Shown piece by piece: positions 58,216 through 64,000 of a stretch of DNA of 64,000 bases; positions within the stretch are counted from its first letter, which is position 1; each line of letters opens with the position of its first letter. Under the pieces are notes generated by a model. The model ran no database searches and was not told the DNA's origin. It saw nothing but the letters and a program-made list of their open reading frames with translations. The position numbers and the translations under genes are program-made. This stretch comes from DASXHD01 sp036488725 (GTDB lineage: Bacteria > Myxococcota_A > Polyangia > Polyangiales > Polyangiaceae), in assembly GCA_036488725.1 (NCBI GenBank), contig DASXHD010000018.1:1-64000 (forward strand), given 5' to 3'.

Positions 58216-59123
58216 TCGACGCGCTCCTCGCGCGACGCCTCCTGCTCGTGACGGGCAAGGGCGGCGTCGGAAAGACGACGATCTCCGCGGCGCTCGCGCG
58301 CGTGGCGGCCGCGAAGCACGCGCGCGTCCTCGCCGCCGAGATCAGCTACGAGTCGCCGCGCGACGACGAAGGCGGAAGCGGCACGCTCACCTCGCCGCTC
58401 GCGGCCGCGCTCGGTGTTCCGCCGCTCGTCGACGAGCCGCGGCGCGTTTCGGATCGTCTCTTCGCGGCGCGCCTCTCGCCGCTCGCCGGGCACCTTCAGT
58501 TTCTACGCGACACGCTTCCGATGCGTCTCCTCGCCGATGCCGCGATGCGCTCGGCCGCGGTCCGCCGCTTCTTCCACGCCGCGCCGACGCTCGCCGAGCT
58601 CGGGATTCTTTATCGGCTGCTCGATTTGTTGAAGCAACCGTGGGACGTCGTCGTCTGCGACTTGCCGGCGACGGGTCACGCGCTCGCGCTCGCGCAGGTC
58701 CCGCAGGCGCTCGCGACCGTGCTTCGCGCCGGGCCGATTCACGCCGCCGCGCAAGAGGGGCTCGCCACGCTGCGCGATCCGAAAAAGACGACGAGCGTCC
58801 TCGTCTCGCTGCCCGATCCGCTCCCGGTGAGCGAAGCGCTCGAGCTCCACGAGGGCCTGCGCAAGCTCGCGATCGACTGCGCGATGGTCGTGCTCAATCG
58901 CGTGCCGTCGAACCCGTTCACGCCGGAGGAGCGCACCGCCGTCGAGCGCATGGTGGTCGACCGCGCGCGCACGCTCGGCGCGCGCAGGCTGCCGCGGATC
59001 GATCGCGCCGCGGTCGCGCACGAGCGGCTCGTACGCGAGCTCGGGCTGCCGGTGCGCACGGTGCGCGAGCTGGACGACGAAATCGTCGCGCGCGTCGCCG
59101 CGCATCTCGGAGGCGACGCGTGA
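58212..59123 (+). CDS. Get3/ArsA-like ATPase, first of a pair
   Basis: A 303-residue P-loop ATPase of the ArsA/Get3 family: Walker A LVTGKGGVGKTTISAAL, then YESPRDDEGG, and VVCDLPATGHALALAQ (Walker B area), NRVPSNPFTPEE. The best comparison I can make is the mycobacterial pair Rv3679/Rv3680 (BagA/BagB); this would be the BagA-like member. The signature deviates from arsenite pumps, so arsenic transport is unlikely. It is coupled by 4-nt overlaps to moaC and to the second ATPase. Confidence 0.85.
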   Translation: MIDALLARRLLLVTGKGGVGKTTISAALARVAAAKHARVLAAEISYESPRDDEGGSGTLTSPLAAALGVPPLVDEPRRVSDRLFAARLSPLAGHLQFLRDTLPMRLLADAAMRSAAVRRFFHAAPTLAELGILYRLLDLLKQPWDVVVCDLPATGHALALAQVPQALATVLRAGPIHAAAQEGLATLRDPKKTTSVLVSLPDPLPVSEALELHEGLRKLAIDCAMVVLNRVPSNPFTPEERTAVERMVVDRARTLGARRLPRIDRAAVAHERLVRELGLPVRTVRELDDEIVARVAAHLGGDA

Positions 59124-60277
59124 GAAAATCCGACTCGGGCGAGCGGCCGTACATCGCGCGTCTCCTCGGCGAGAAGCGCGTCGTCGTCTGCTGCGGCGCC
59201 GGCGGCGTCGGCAAGACGACGACCGCCGCCGCGCTTGGTCTCGCCGCCGCGACCCTCGGCAAGCGCACGCTCGTCCTCACGATCGATCCCGCGCGCCGCC
59301 TCGCCGAGGCCATCGGCTCGCCTCAAACGGCGCGCGCGCCCGTACCCGTCGCGGACACGCGCCTCGCTGCCGTCGGCATCCAAGGCACGCTCTCGACCTG
59401 GATGGTCGACCCGCGCGTCGTCTTCGAGCGCATGGTCAACCGCCTCACGACCGACCCAGCGCAGGCCGCGTCGATTCTGCAAAATCGAATTTACCGCGCG
59501 CTCGCCGACCTCGTCGCCGGCATGCAGGAATACACCGCCGCCGAGGCGCTCTATGGCTTCGTCGAGAGCGGCGACTACGATCTCGTCGTCCTCGACACGC
59601 CGCCGTCGCGCAACGCGCTCGATTTCCTCGAAGCACCGCGCAAGCTCTCCCTCTTCCTCGACGAGCGCATCATCGGCGCGTTTTTGCCCGGCGCCGGCGG
59701 CGGCGGAATTTTTCGTTCTCGCGCGCGTCAGGTCGCGCACGGCGTCTTCGCGCGCATCTTCGGCGAAGGATTCTTCGAAGAGCTCCAGCAGTTCCTCGCC
59801 GCGTTTTCCGGCATGTTCACCGCGATGCGCTCGCACGCCGAGTCGGTGCGCACGCTCCTCAAGAGCGACGCGTCGAGCTTCGTCGTCATCGCGAGCCCCG
59901 AGCCCGCCGCGCTCGCCGAGGCCGCGCACCTCGAGCGCACGCTCACCGGCGACATGCAGCTGCCCTTCTCCGGCTACATCTTGAATCGCAGCTGGGCTTA
60001 CACGCGCGGCCTCCTCTCGCCGTCCCAGCTCGAGCTCCCCGCGAACGCGACGGCCGTCGACCACGCCGCGCTCGCCAAGCTCGAACAGCTCGCCGCCGAA
60101 GAGCTCGGCCTCGCCGAGCGCGACCGCCGTCTCCTCGCGTCGCTCCGTCATCCCGGCGCCGAAGCCGTCGCCACGCCGCAGCTCGACGGCGACATCGACT
60201 TCGCCGCGCTGCTCCTCATCGCCGAGAGCCTCGTCGCGTGCCCCTCGGAAGATGGGGTACAACCGTCGCACCGCTGA
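59120..60277 (+). CDS. Get3/ArsA-like ATPase, second of a pair
   Basis: A 385-residue P-loop ATPase resembling Rv3680 (BagB): VVVCCGAGGVGKTTTAAAL, VLTIDPARRLAEAIG, MQEYTAAEALYGFVES, and VVLDTPPSRNALDFLEAP. The central region (ILDERIIGAFLPG area) and a C-terminal extension are longer than in the first protein. GTG start overlaps the first gene by 4 nt; the stop overlaps moaE by 1 nt. With its partner it should form a heterodimer. No substrate can be told. Confidence 0.87.
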   Translation: MRKSDSGERPYIARLLGEKRVVVCCGAGGVGKTTTAAALGLAAATLGKRTLVLTIDPARRLAEAIGSPQTARAPVPVADTRLAAVGIQGTLSTWMVDPRVVFERMVNRLTTDPAQAASILQNRIYRALADLVAGMQEYTAAEALYGFVESGDYDLVVLDTPPSRNALDFLEAPRKLSLFLDERIIGAFLPGAGGGGIFRSRARQVAHGVFARIFGEGFFEELQQFLAAFSGMFTAMRSHAESVRTLLKSDASSFVVIASPEPAALAEAAHLERTLTGDMQLPFSGYILNRSWAYTRGLLSPSQLELPANATAVDHAALAKLEQLAAEELGLAERDRRLLASLRHPGAEAVATPQLDGDIDFAALLLIAESLVACPSEDGVQPSHR

Positions 60278-60705
60278 TGCACGCCGAAATTCGAGACCAC
60301 GCGATCGTGATCGACGAAGTGGTCGCGCGCGTCGCGCGTCCGGGCGCCGGCGGCATCGACGTCTTCGTCGGCGTCGTGCGCGACGAAAACGACGGGCAAT
60401 CCGTCGTGCTCCTCGAGTACGAAGCGTACCGGCCGATGGCGCTCGCCGAGATGCAGCGTATCGGCGAAGACATCGAACGGACCGACGGCGTTCGCGTCGC
60501 CGCGTGTCACCGAGTCGGCTCGCTCCGCGTCGGCGATCTCGCGATCGTGTGCGCCGCGAGCGCGCCGCACCGCGCCGAAGCGTTCGCCGCGTGCCGCGCG
60601 CTCATCGACGAGATCAAACATCGCGTCCCGATCTGGAAACGCGAGCACGGCCCGGACGGCGCCCACTGGGTCGGCTGGCGCGACGCCCGCTGCGGTCACG
60701 GATGA
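60277..60705 (+). CDS. moaE: Molybdopterin synthase large subunit MoaE
   Basis: A 142-residue catalytic subunit of molybdopterin synthase, which puts two sulfurs on precursor Z. Seen: GGIDVFVGVVRDENDGQ, EYEAYRPMALAEM, CHRVGSLRVGD, APHRAEAFAACRALIDEIKHRVPIWKRE (with the catalytic Lys positions; split here as HRAEAFAAC and KHRVPIWKRE). It needs MoaD, which is encoded on the other strand nearby. Start overlaps the ATPase stop (TGATG). Confidence 0.94.
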   Translation: MHAEIRDHAIVIDEVVARVARPGAGGIDVFVGVVRDENDGQSVVLLEYEAYRPMALAEMQRIGEDIERTDGVRVAACHRVGSLRVGDLAIVCAASAPHRAEAFAACRALIDEIKHRVPIWKREHGPDGAHWVGWRDARCGHG

Positions 60706-61427
60706 AAGCCTGGGTCCTCCCGCTCGCATTGCTTGCATTCTGCAACCACCCGAAGACGACGGTCGGCGCCGCGATCAGCTTGAAAGAGTCGATGGAGGCG
60801 ATTCACCCGCGGCTCGAGAAGTCGCGCGGTCACGCGATCGAATTCGCCTTCGGTGCGAGCGGCGACCTCGCCTCGCAGATGGATCGTGGCGCGCCGTTCG
60901 ACGTGCTCGCGACCGCCGGCGACGAGCCGCGCCTCCACGCGATCGCCGACGAGCGCTGCACGCTCGCGTGGAACACGCTCGTCCTCGTGCATCGTAAGGA
61001 CACACCGACGACGACATGGACGACGCTCGATCGGACGCCGCCGGCGTTTCGTCTCGCGATCGGTCTCACGCCGCAAGTGCCCGCGGGGGTCTACGCCGAA
61101 GAAGCGCTGCATGCGCTCGGCGAGTGGGACGCGGTCGCGCCGAAGATCGTCCGCGGCACCAACGTCCGCCACGTGCTCGATCTGGTCGCGCGCGGCGAAG
61201 CCGACGCGGGCATCGTCTACGCGACCGACGTCGCGATTCGTCCGGAGGTCGAGTCGCTCGGCGAGGTCCCCGACGCGGCGCGCCCGAACGTGCGATATCC
61301 CGTCTGGGTCGCGAAGTCCGCAAGCCAAGACGCGCGCGCGATCGCCGCGCTTCTTTGCGACGACGAAACGAAGCGCGCGCTCGTTTCGCACGGCTTTTTG
61401 GACCATCCACCCAAAAAGAATCCGTGA
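60702..61427 (+). CDS. modA: Molybdate ABC transporter substrate-binding protein ModA
   Basis: A 241-residue periplasmic molybdate binder: AISLKESMEAI, FGASGDLASQMDRGAPFDVLATAG (here motif FGASGDLASQMDRG and APFDVL), ALTPQVPAGVYAEEA-type segment and EADAGIVYATD. The signal peptide (LPLALLAFCNH) has a possible but weak lipobox. The binding domain is complete. A TGYANNNTRCA site lies in the signal peptide codons at 60734-60744. Overlaps moaE and modB by 4 nt each. Confidence 0.92.
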   Translation: MKAWVLPLALLAFCNHPKTTVGAAISLKESMEAIHPRLEKSRGHAIEFAFGASGDLASQMDRGAPFDVLATAGDEPRLHAIADERCTLAWNTLVLVHRKDTPTTTWTTLDRTPPAFRLAIGLTPQVPAGVYAEEALHALGEWDAVAPKIVRGTNVRHVLDLVARGEADAGIVYATDVAIRPEVESLGEVPDAARPNVRYPVWVAKSASQDARAIAALLCDDETKRALVSHGFLDHPPKKNP

Positions 61428-62068
61428 GCCCCTTCGCCGTTTCGCTGCGCGTGGTGCTGCCGGCGCTCGTCTTCGTCGTGCCGCTCGGCGCGGCGGCCGG
61501 ACATTTTTTGGCGCGCGGACGAGGACCGCTGCGCGCCGCGCTCGACGCGCTCGTGCTCGTTCCGCTCGTCCTGCCGCCATCGGTCGTCGGGTACGGCCTC
61601 TTGCTGGTGCTCGGCCGGCACGGCGCGATCGGCTCGCTCCTCGAGAAGATGTTCGACGTCCGCCTCGTCTTCACGAGCGCCGGCGCGTCGATCGCGGCGG
61701 TCGCGGTCGCGCTTCCTCTCATGGCCAAGGCCGCGGAGGCCGCGTTCGCACGTGTCGACAAAAACCTCGAGGACGCAGCGCTCGCGAACGGCCTCTCGCG
61801 CGCGGCGACGTTTCGCATCGTGACGCTCCCACTCGCGCTCCCCGGGCTCGCCGCAGCGACCACGCTCGCAGCGCTCCGCGCGCTCGGCGAGTTCGGCGCG
61901 ACGCTCACGTTCGCGGGGTACTCGTCGCAAACCGCGACCGCGCCGCTCGAAGTCTACTTCGCGATGCAGCAAGGCAAAGACGCACGCGCCCTCTCGCTCT
62001 CGCTCGCGCTCGTCGTCGTCTCGACCGCGGCGGCGCTCGCCTTCCACGCGTGGAGCCGCAAGCGATGA
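61424..62068 (+). CDS. modB: Molybdate ABC transporter permease ModB
   Basis: A 214-residue inner-membrane permease with about five or six helices. The family's EAA loop is EDAALANGLSRAATFRIVTLPLALPG, here seen as EDAALANGLSRAATF and LPLALPGLAAA; LVPLVLPPSVVGYGLL is also typical. ALREFGA-like ALRALGEFGATLTFAGY confirms the molybdate branch. GTG start overlaps modA's stop by 4 nt. Confidence 0.93.
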   Translation: MSPFAVSLRVVLPALVFVVPLGAAAGHFLARGRGPLRAALDALVLVPLVLPPSVVGYGLLLVLGRHGAIGSLLEKMFDVRLVFTSAGASIAAVAVALPLMAKAAEAAFARVDKNLEDAALANGLSRAATFRIVTLPLALPGLAAATTLAALRALGEFGATLTFAGYSSQTATAPLEVYFAMQQGKDARALSLSLALVVVSTAAALAFHAWSRKR

Positions 62069-62682
62069 GCGATTTGGTGATCGACGTCCGCGCGCGCGCC
62101 GGCTCGTTCGAGCTCGATGCGCGATTCACCGCGCGGTCCGGCGTGACCGTCCTCTTCGGCCCGACCGCGAGCGGAAAAACGATGACCCTGCGCCTCGTCG
62201 CCGGCGTCGATCGCCCGGATTCCGGCTCGATCCGCTTCGGCGATCGGGCGCTCGACGCGCTCCCGCCGAACGAGCGCGCCCTCGGCTGGGCGCCGCAAGA
62301 CGCCGCCCTCTGGCCGCACCGCTCCGCGATCGATCACCTCCTCCCCTTCGCGACCGCAGCGCGCGCTCGCGATCTCTTGGCGCTCGTCGGGCTCGCTCCT
62401 CACGCAGCGCGCAAACCCACGCGCCTATCCGGCGGCGAGCGCCAGCGCCTCTCCTTCGCGCGCGCGCTCGCGCGCGAGCCCTCGCTCCTCCTCCTCGACG
62501 AGCCCTTCTCCGCCCTCGACGACGCCGCCCGCGCCGAAATGGGCGATCTCGTCCGCACCCAAGCCGCCCGCGGCGCAACCATCCTCTTCGTCACCCACGA
62601 CCGCCCCGAAGCCACCCGCCTCGCCGACGCCTTCATCCTCTTCACCTCCGGCCACACCCGCGAATCCGCATCGCTCCCGTGA
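62065..62682 (+). CDS. modC: Molybdate ABC transporter ATP-binding protein ModC (short form)
   Basis: A 205-residue ATPase: Walker A FGPTASGKTMT, the Q-loop WAPQDAAL, signature LSGGERQRL, Walker B LLLLDEPFSALDD and the H-loop FVTHDRPEA. It lacks the C-terminal MopI/TOBE domain that ModC usually has for molybdate sensing, so regulation of uptake by the ATPase is likely absent. Overlaps modB by 4 nt. Last gene of the chain, ending at an inverted repeat. Confidence 0.92.
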   Translation: MSDLVIDVRARAGSFELDARFTARSGVTVLFGPTASGKTMTLRLVAGVDRPDSGSIRFGDRALDALPPNERALGWAPQDAALWPHRSAIDHLLPFATAARARDLLALVGLAPHAARKPTRLSGGERQRLSFARALAREPSLLLLDEPFSALDDAARAEMGDLVRTQAARGATILFVTHDRPEATRLADAFILFTSGHTRESASLP

Positions 62683-62780
62683 GAGAAACAGAAGATCGAA
62701 AGACCAGAAGCCGAGAAGAAGCCATTTTATTTGTAAACTACAAATAAATCTTCTGGTCTTCTGAACTTCCTGTTTCTCTC
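62681..62780. repeat. Imperfect long inverted repeat with AT-rich inner hairpin
   Basis: The arms are 62681-62710 and 62750-62780, about 30 bp each with about four mismatches and one bulge, and have short repeated words (GAGAGAAACAG, AGACCAGAAG). The centre holds a second perfect hairpin, TTTATTTGTA-AAC-TACAAATAAA (62726-62748), whose core is a TGYANNNTRCA site. It fills the space between the convergent modC and moaD. No T-run follows, so it is not a classic terminator, though it could act as one in both directions. A small non-coding mobile repeat is also possible. Confidence 0.7.
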
Positions 62781-62788
62781 TTGGGCGA

Positions 62789-63034
62789 TTAGCCTCCGGA
62801 GACGGGTGGGATGAGCGCGAGGACGTCGCCGCCGGCAAGCGGCTCGTCCGCATCGGCGAAGCGTTCGTTGCGCGCGATGCGGATGCTCGCCATGCGATCC
62901 GCGAGGCCGCGCGCGTCGCCGATCCACCGCGCGAAATCGCCGACCGTCGCGATCCCGTCGGGCAAGTCGCACGTCTCCTCGTCGCGCGCGACGACGTCGC
63001 GCACGCCCGCGAAATAGAGCACGCGCACCCGCAT
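62789..63034 (-). CDS. moaD: Molybdopterin synthase sulfur carrier MoaD
   Basis: An 81-residue ubiquitin-like sulfur carrier: VRVLYFAGVRDVVARDEET at the start, EPLAGGDVLALIPPVSGG at the end, with the C-terminal Gly-Gly that becomes the thiocarboxylate. It partners MoaE, encoded on the other strand 2 kb away. The start overlaps the moaB/mogA stop by 1 nt. Confidence 0.92.
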   Translation of the reverse strand: MRVRVLYFAGVRDVVARDEETCDLPDGIATVGDFARWIGDARGLADRMASIRIARNERFADADEPLAGGDVLALIPPVSGG

Positions 63035-63573
63035 CACTTCTTCGTGCCCGAATGGTGCCCGTGTCGCCCGCTCGCGACCTCCACCGCGTGCGGCAGCATG
63101 TCGACGAGAAGCGACGCGCCGAGCTCGGCGGCCTCCGGGCTCCCGGGAATCGCCACGACGATCGTCTCGTGAACGACGCCGGCGGTCGCCCGCGAGAGCA
63201 TCGCGCGCCCGCCGAGCGCGTTCTCGTGATCCGGGTTGCTGCGCCAAGGCGACGCCGTGCTCCACGAGCGCCGGCGAAACTCCTCGCCGAACCCGTCGAT
63301 GCGTTTTTGGTAGAGCGGCTCGATCGCCTCCGGCGTCACGTCGCGCGGCGCGAGCCCGGTCCCGCCGCACAAGATGATCGCGTCCGCCTCGTTCGAGACC
63401 GATGCCGAGCGCACGAGCTCACGAATGACGAGCATCTCGTCGCGCACCGGCATGTGACGCCGCACGGCGAAACCCGCCTCGCCGAGCTTCCCCGCAAGCA
63501 CGTCGCCCGAGGCGTCGTCCTTGCTGCTTCGCGTGTCGCTCACGGTGACGAGAAGAATTCGTACCTGCGCCAT
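63034..63573 (-). CDS. MoaB/MogA-family molybdopterin adenylyltransferase with extra loop
   Basis: A 179-residue protein of the MoaB/MogA family that adenylates molybdopterin. Seen: VTVSDTRSSKDDASGD, LCGGTGLAPRDVTPEAIEPL, DGFGEEFR, MLSRATAGV and IPGSPEAAELG. Between GFGEEFR and LSRA it has about 13 more residues than E. coli MoaB (RRSWSTASPWRSNPDHEN). The C-terminus is His-rich (SGRHGHHSGTKK). The ATG at 63573 is preferred over a TTG at 63579. The family name is sure, but whether it is MoaB or MogA is not. Confidence 0.88.
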   Translation of the reverse strand: MAQVRILLVTVSDTRSSKDDASGDVLAGKLGEAGFAVRRHMPVRDEMLVIRELVRSASVSNEADAIILCGGTGLAPRDVTPEAIEPLYQKRIDGFGEEFRRRSWSTASPWRSNPDHENALGGRAMLSRATAGVVHETIVVAIPGSPEAAELGASLLVDMLPHAVEVASGRHGHHSGTKK

Positions 63574-63585
63574 CCCCAAACGGTA

Positions 63586-64000
63586 TCACGCGTCGCCGCC
63601 GTCGCCGCCTTCGACTGGCAGCCCCAGCTGGCGCATCAAACGGAGCGCGTTCGAGCTCGTGACCACGCCTTCGCGCAGCTTGTAGTCGAAGCTCATCGCG
63701 TCGCCTTCGACTTGCTCCTCGAAATGCACGTTGCGCGCGCCGGCGGCGAGCGGCCCGGACAAATCGGCGAGCGCCAAATCGTGCGTCGACACGGCGCCGA
63801 GCGCGCCGTGCTCGAGCAGCCACCCGATCGTCGCGCGCGCGCCGATGAGCCGTTCGCGCGCGTTGGTTCCGTAGAGCATCTCGTCGAGCAAAAACAAAAC
63901 GCCAGGCCCGCGCGCAGCCATCTCGGTCACGAGCTTGAGACGCCGGAGCTCCGCGTAAAATTTCGACGCGCCCTCGGCGAGCGAGTCCGCCACGCGCATG
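63586..64000 (-). CDS. MutS-family ATPase, C-terminal part (gene continues beyond the window)
   Basis: The last 138 codons or so of a MutS-related protein; its start lies beyond position 64000. Seen: MRVADSLAEGASKFYAELRRLK, then FLLDEMLYGTNARERLIGARA (Walker B and the following signature), AVSTHDLALADL, and a C-terminal VVTSSNALRLMRQLGLP. The sequence fits a MutS-like ATPase involved in recombination control rather than the mismatch-repair MutS1, since such proteins lack the mispair domain. The full length cannot be judged from this window. Confidence 0.85.
   Translation of the reverse strand, partial: MRVADSLAEGASKFYAELRRLKLVTEMAARGPGVLFLLDEMLYGTNARERLIGARATIGWLLEHGALGAVSTHDLALADLSGPLAAGARNVHFEEQVEGDAMSFDYKLREGVVTSSNALRLMRQLGLPVEGGDGGDA

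Noticed and set aside
58212..60277. Arsenite efflux system
   Set aside because: The two ATPases lack an ArsB partner and the ArsA metal-binding Cys residues; they are closer to BagA/BagB-type proteins.

Overview
The window looks like chromosomal DNA of a myxobacterium (Myxococcota, probably Polyangia). The evidence is a G+C content I judge to be near 70%, almost gap-free coding with many 1- and 4-nt start/stop overlaps, five Hanks-type Ser/Thr kinases plus one pseudokinase, an FHA-GGDEF protein, many aspartate-rich lipoproteins with RCC1, FG-GAP or YVTN-like repeats, and a protein ending in a MYXO-CTERM-like tail. I saw no rRNA, tRNA, CRISPR array, phage or transposase gene. No gap between genes exceeds 300 bases.

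0-9.5 kb: a DUF559 nuclease-like protein, a small outer-membrane-type protein, several unrecognised envelope proteins, a GT-C membrane glycosyltransferase, a PQQ-type beta-propeller protein and a POT-family peptide transporter with a large extra soluble loop. 9.6-22.6 kb: Gly-rich surface proteins, a kinase followed by its TPR-like membrane partner, a DUF4091 protein with a MYXO-CTERM-like tail, a tandem pair of duplicated lipoproteins, an APC permease and a set of lipoproteins. 22.7-28.4 kb: a fused pseudouridine synthase/rRNA methyltransferase, a kinase with TPR repeats, and a divergent FHA-GGDEF cyclase.

28.5-32 kb: argC and an argJ-argB fusion, separated by a small inverted-repeat-bounded element that carries a four-helix-bundle gene on the other strand; a broken P-loop kinase gene follows. 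34.4-44.1 kb: a ribbon-helix-helix protein with an 11-bp phased operator, then a tight five-gene operon of pseudokinase, kinase, TPR/PEGA-like membrane protein, Cys-rich lipoprotein and kinase-AAA-TPR protein. 44.2-54.9 kb: argG on the minus strand, an SPFH lipoprotein, argH-argF-bolA, a third kinase plus TPR partner pair, two tandem beta-propeller-like lipoproteins and a short-chain dehydrogenase.

55-64 kb: a long translationally coupled plus-strand chain of lipoprotein, solitary FliQ/SctS, EpmA, MoeA, MoaC, two Get3/ArsA-like ATPases, MoaE and ModABC. It meets MoaD and MoaB/MogA and a truncated MutS-family gene coming from the right, and the two converge on a roughly 100-bp imperfect inverted repeat. 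Together these make molybdenum cofactor and import molybdate; the ATPase pair inside the run is unexplained.

The most unusual signals are the pseudokinase operon, the recurring kinase/TPR-partner cassette (three times), the two enzyme fusions, and two short DNA motifs scattered through the window (TGYANNNTRCA, 16 sites by eye; GGGACCTGC/GCAGGTCCC, 12 sites). The first motif is often built from codons that are otherwise rare here, so it seems to be kept at the DNA level.
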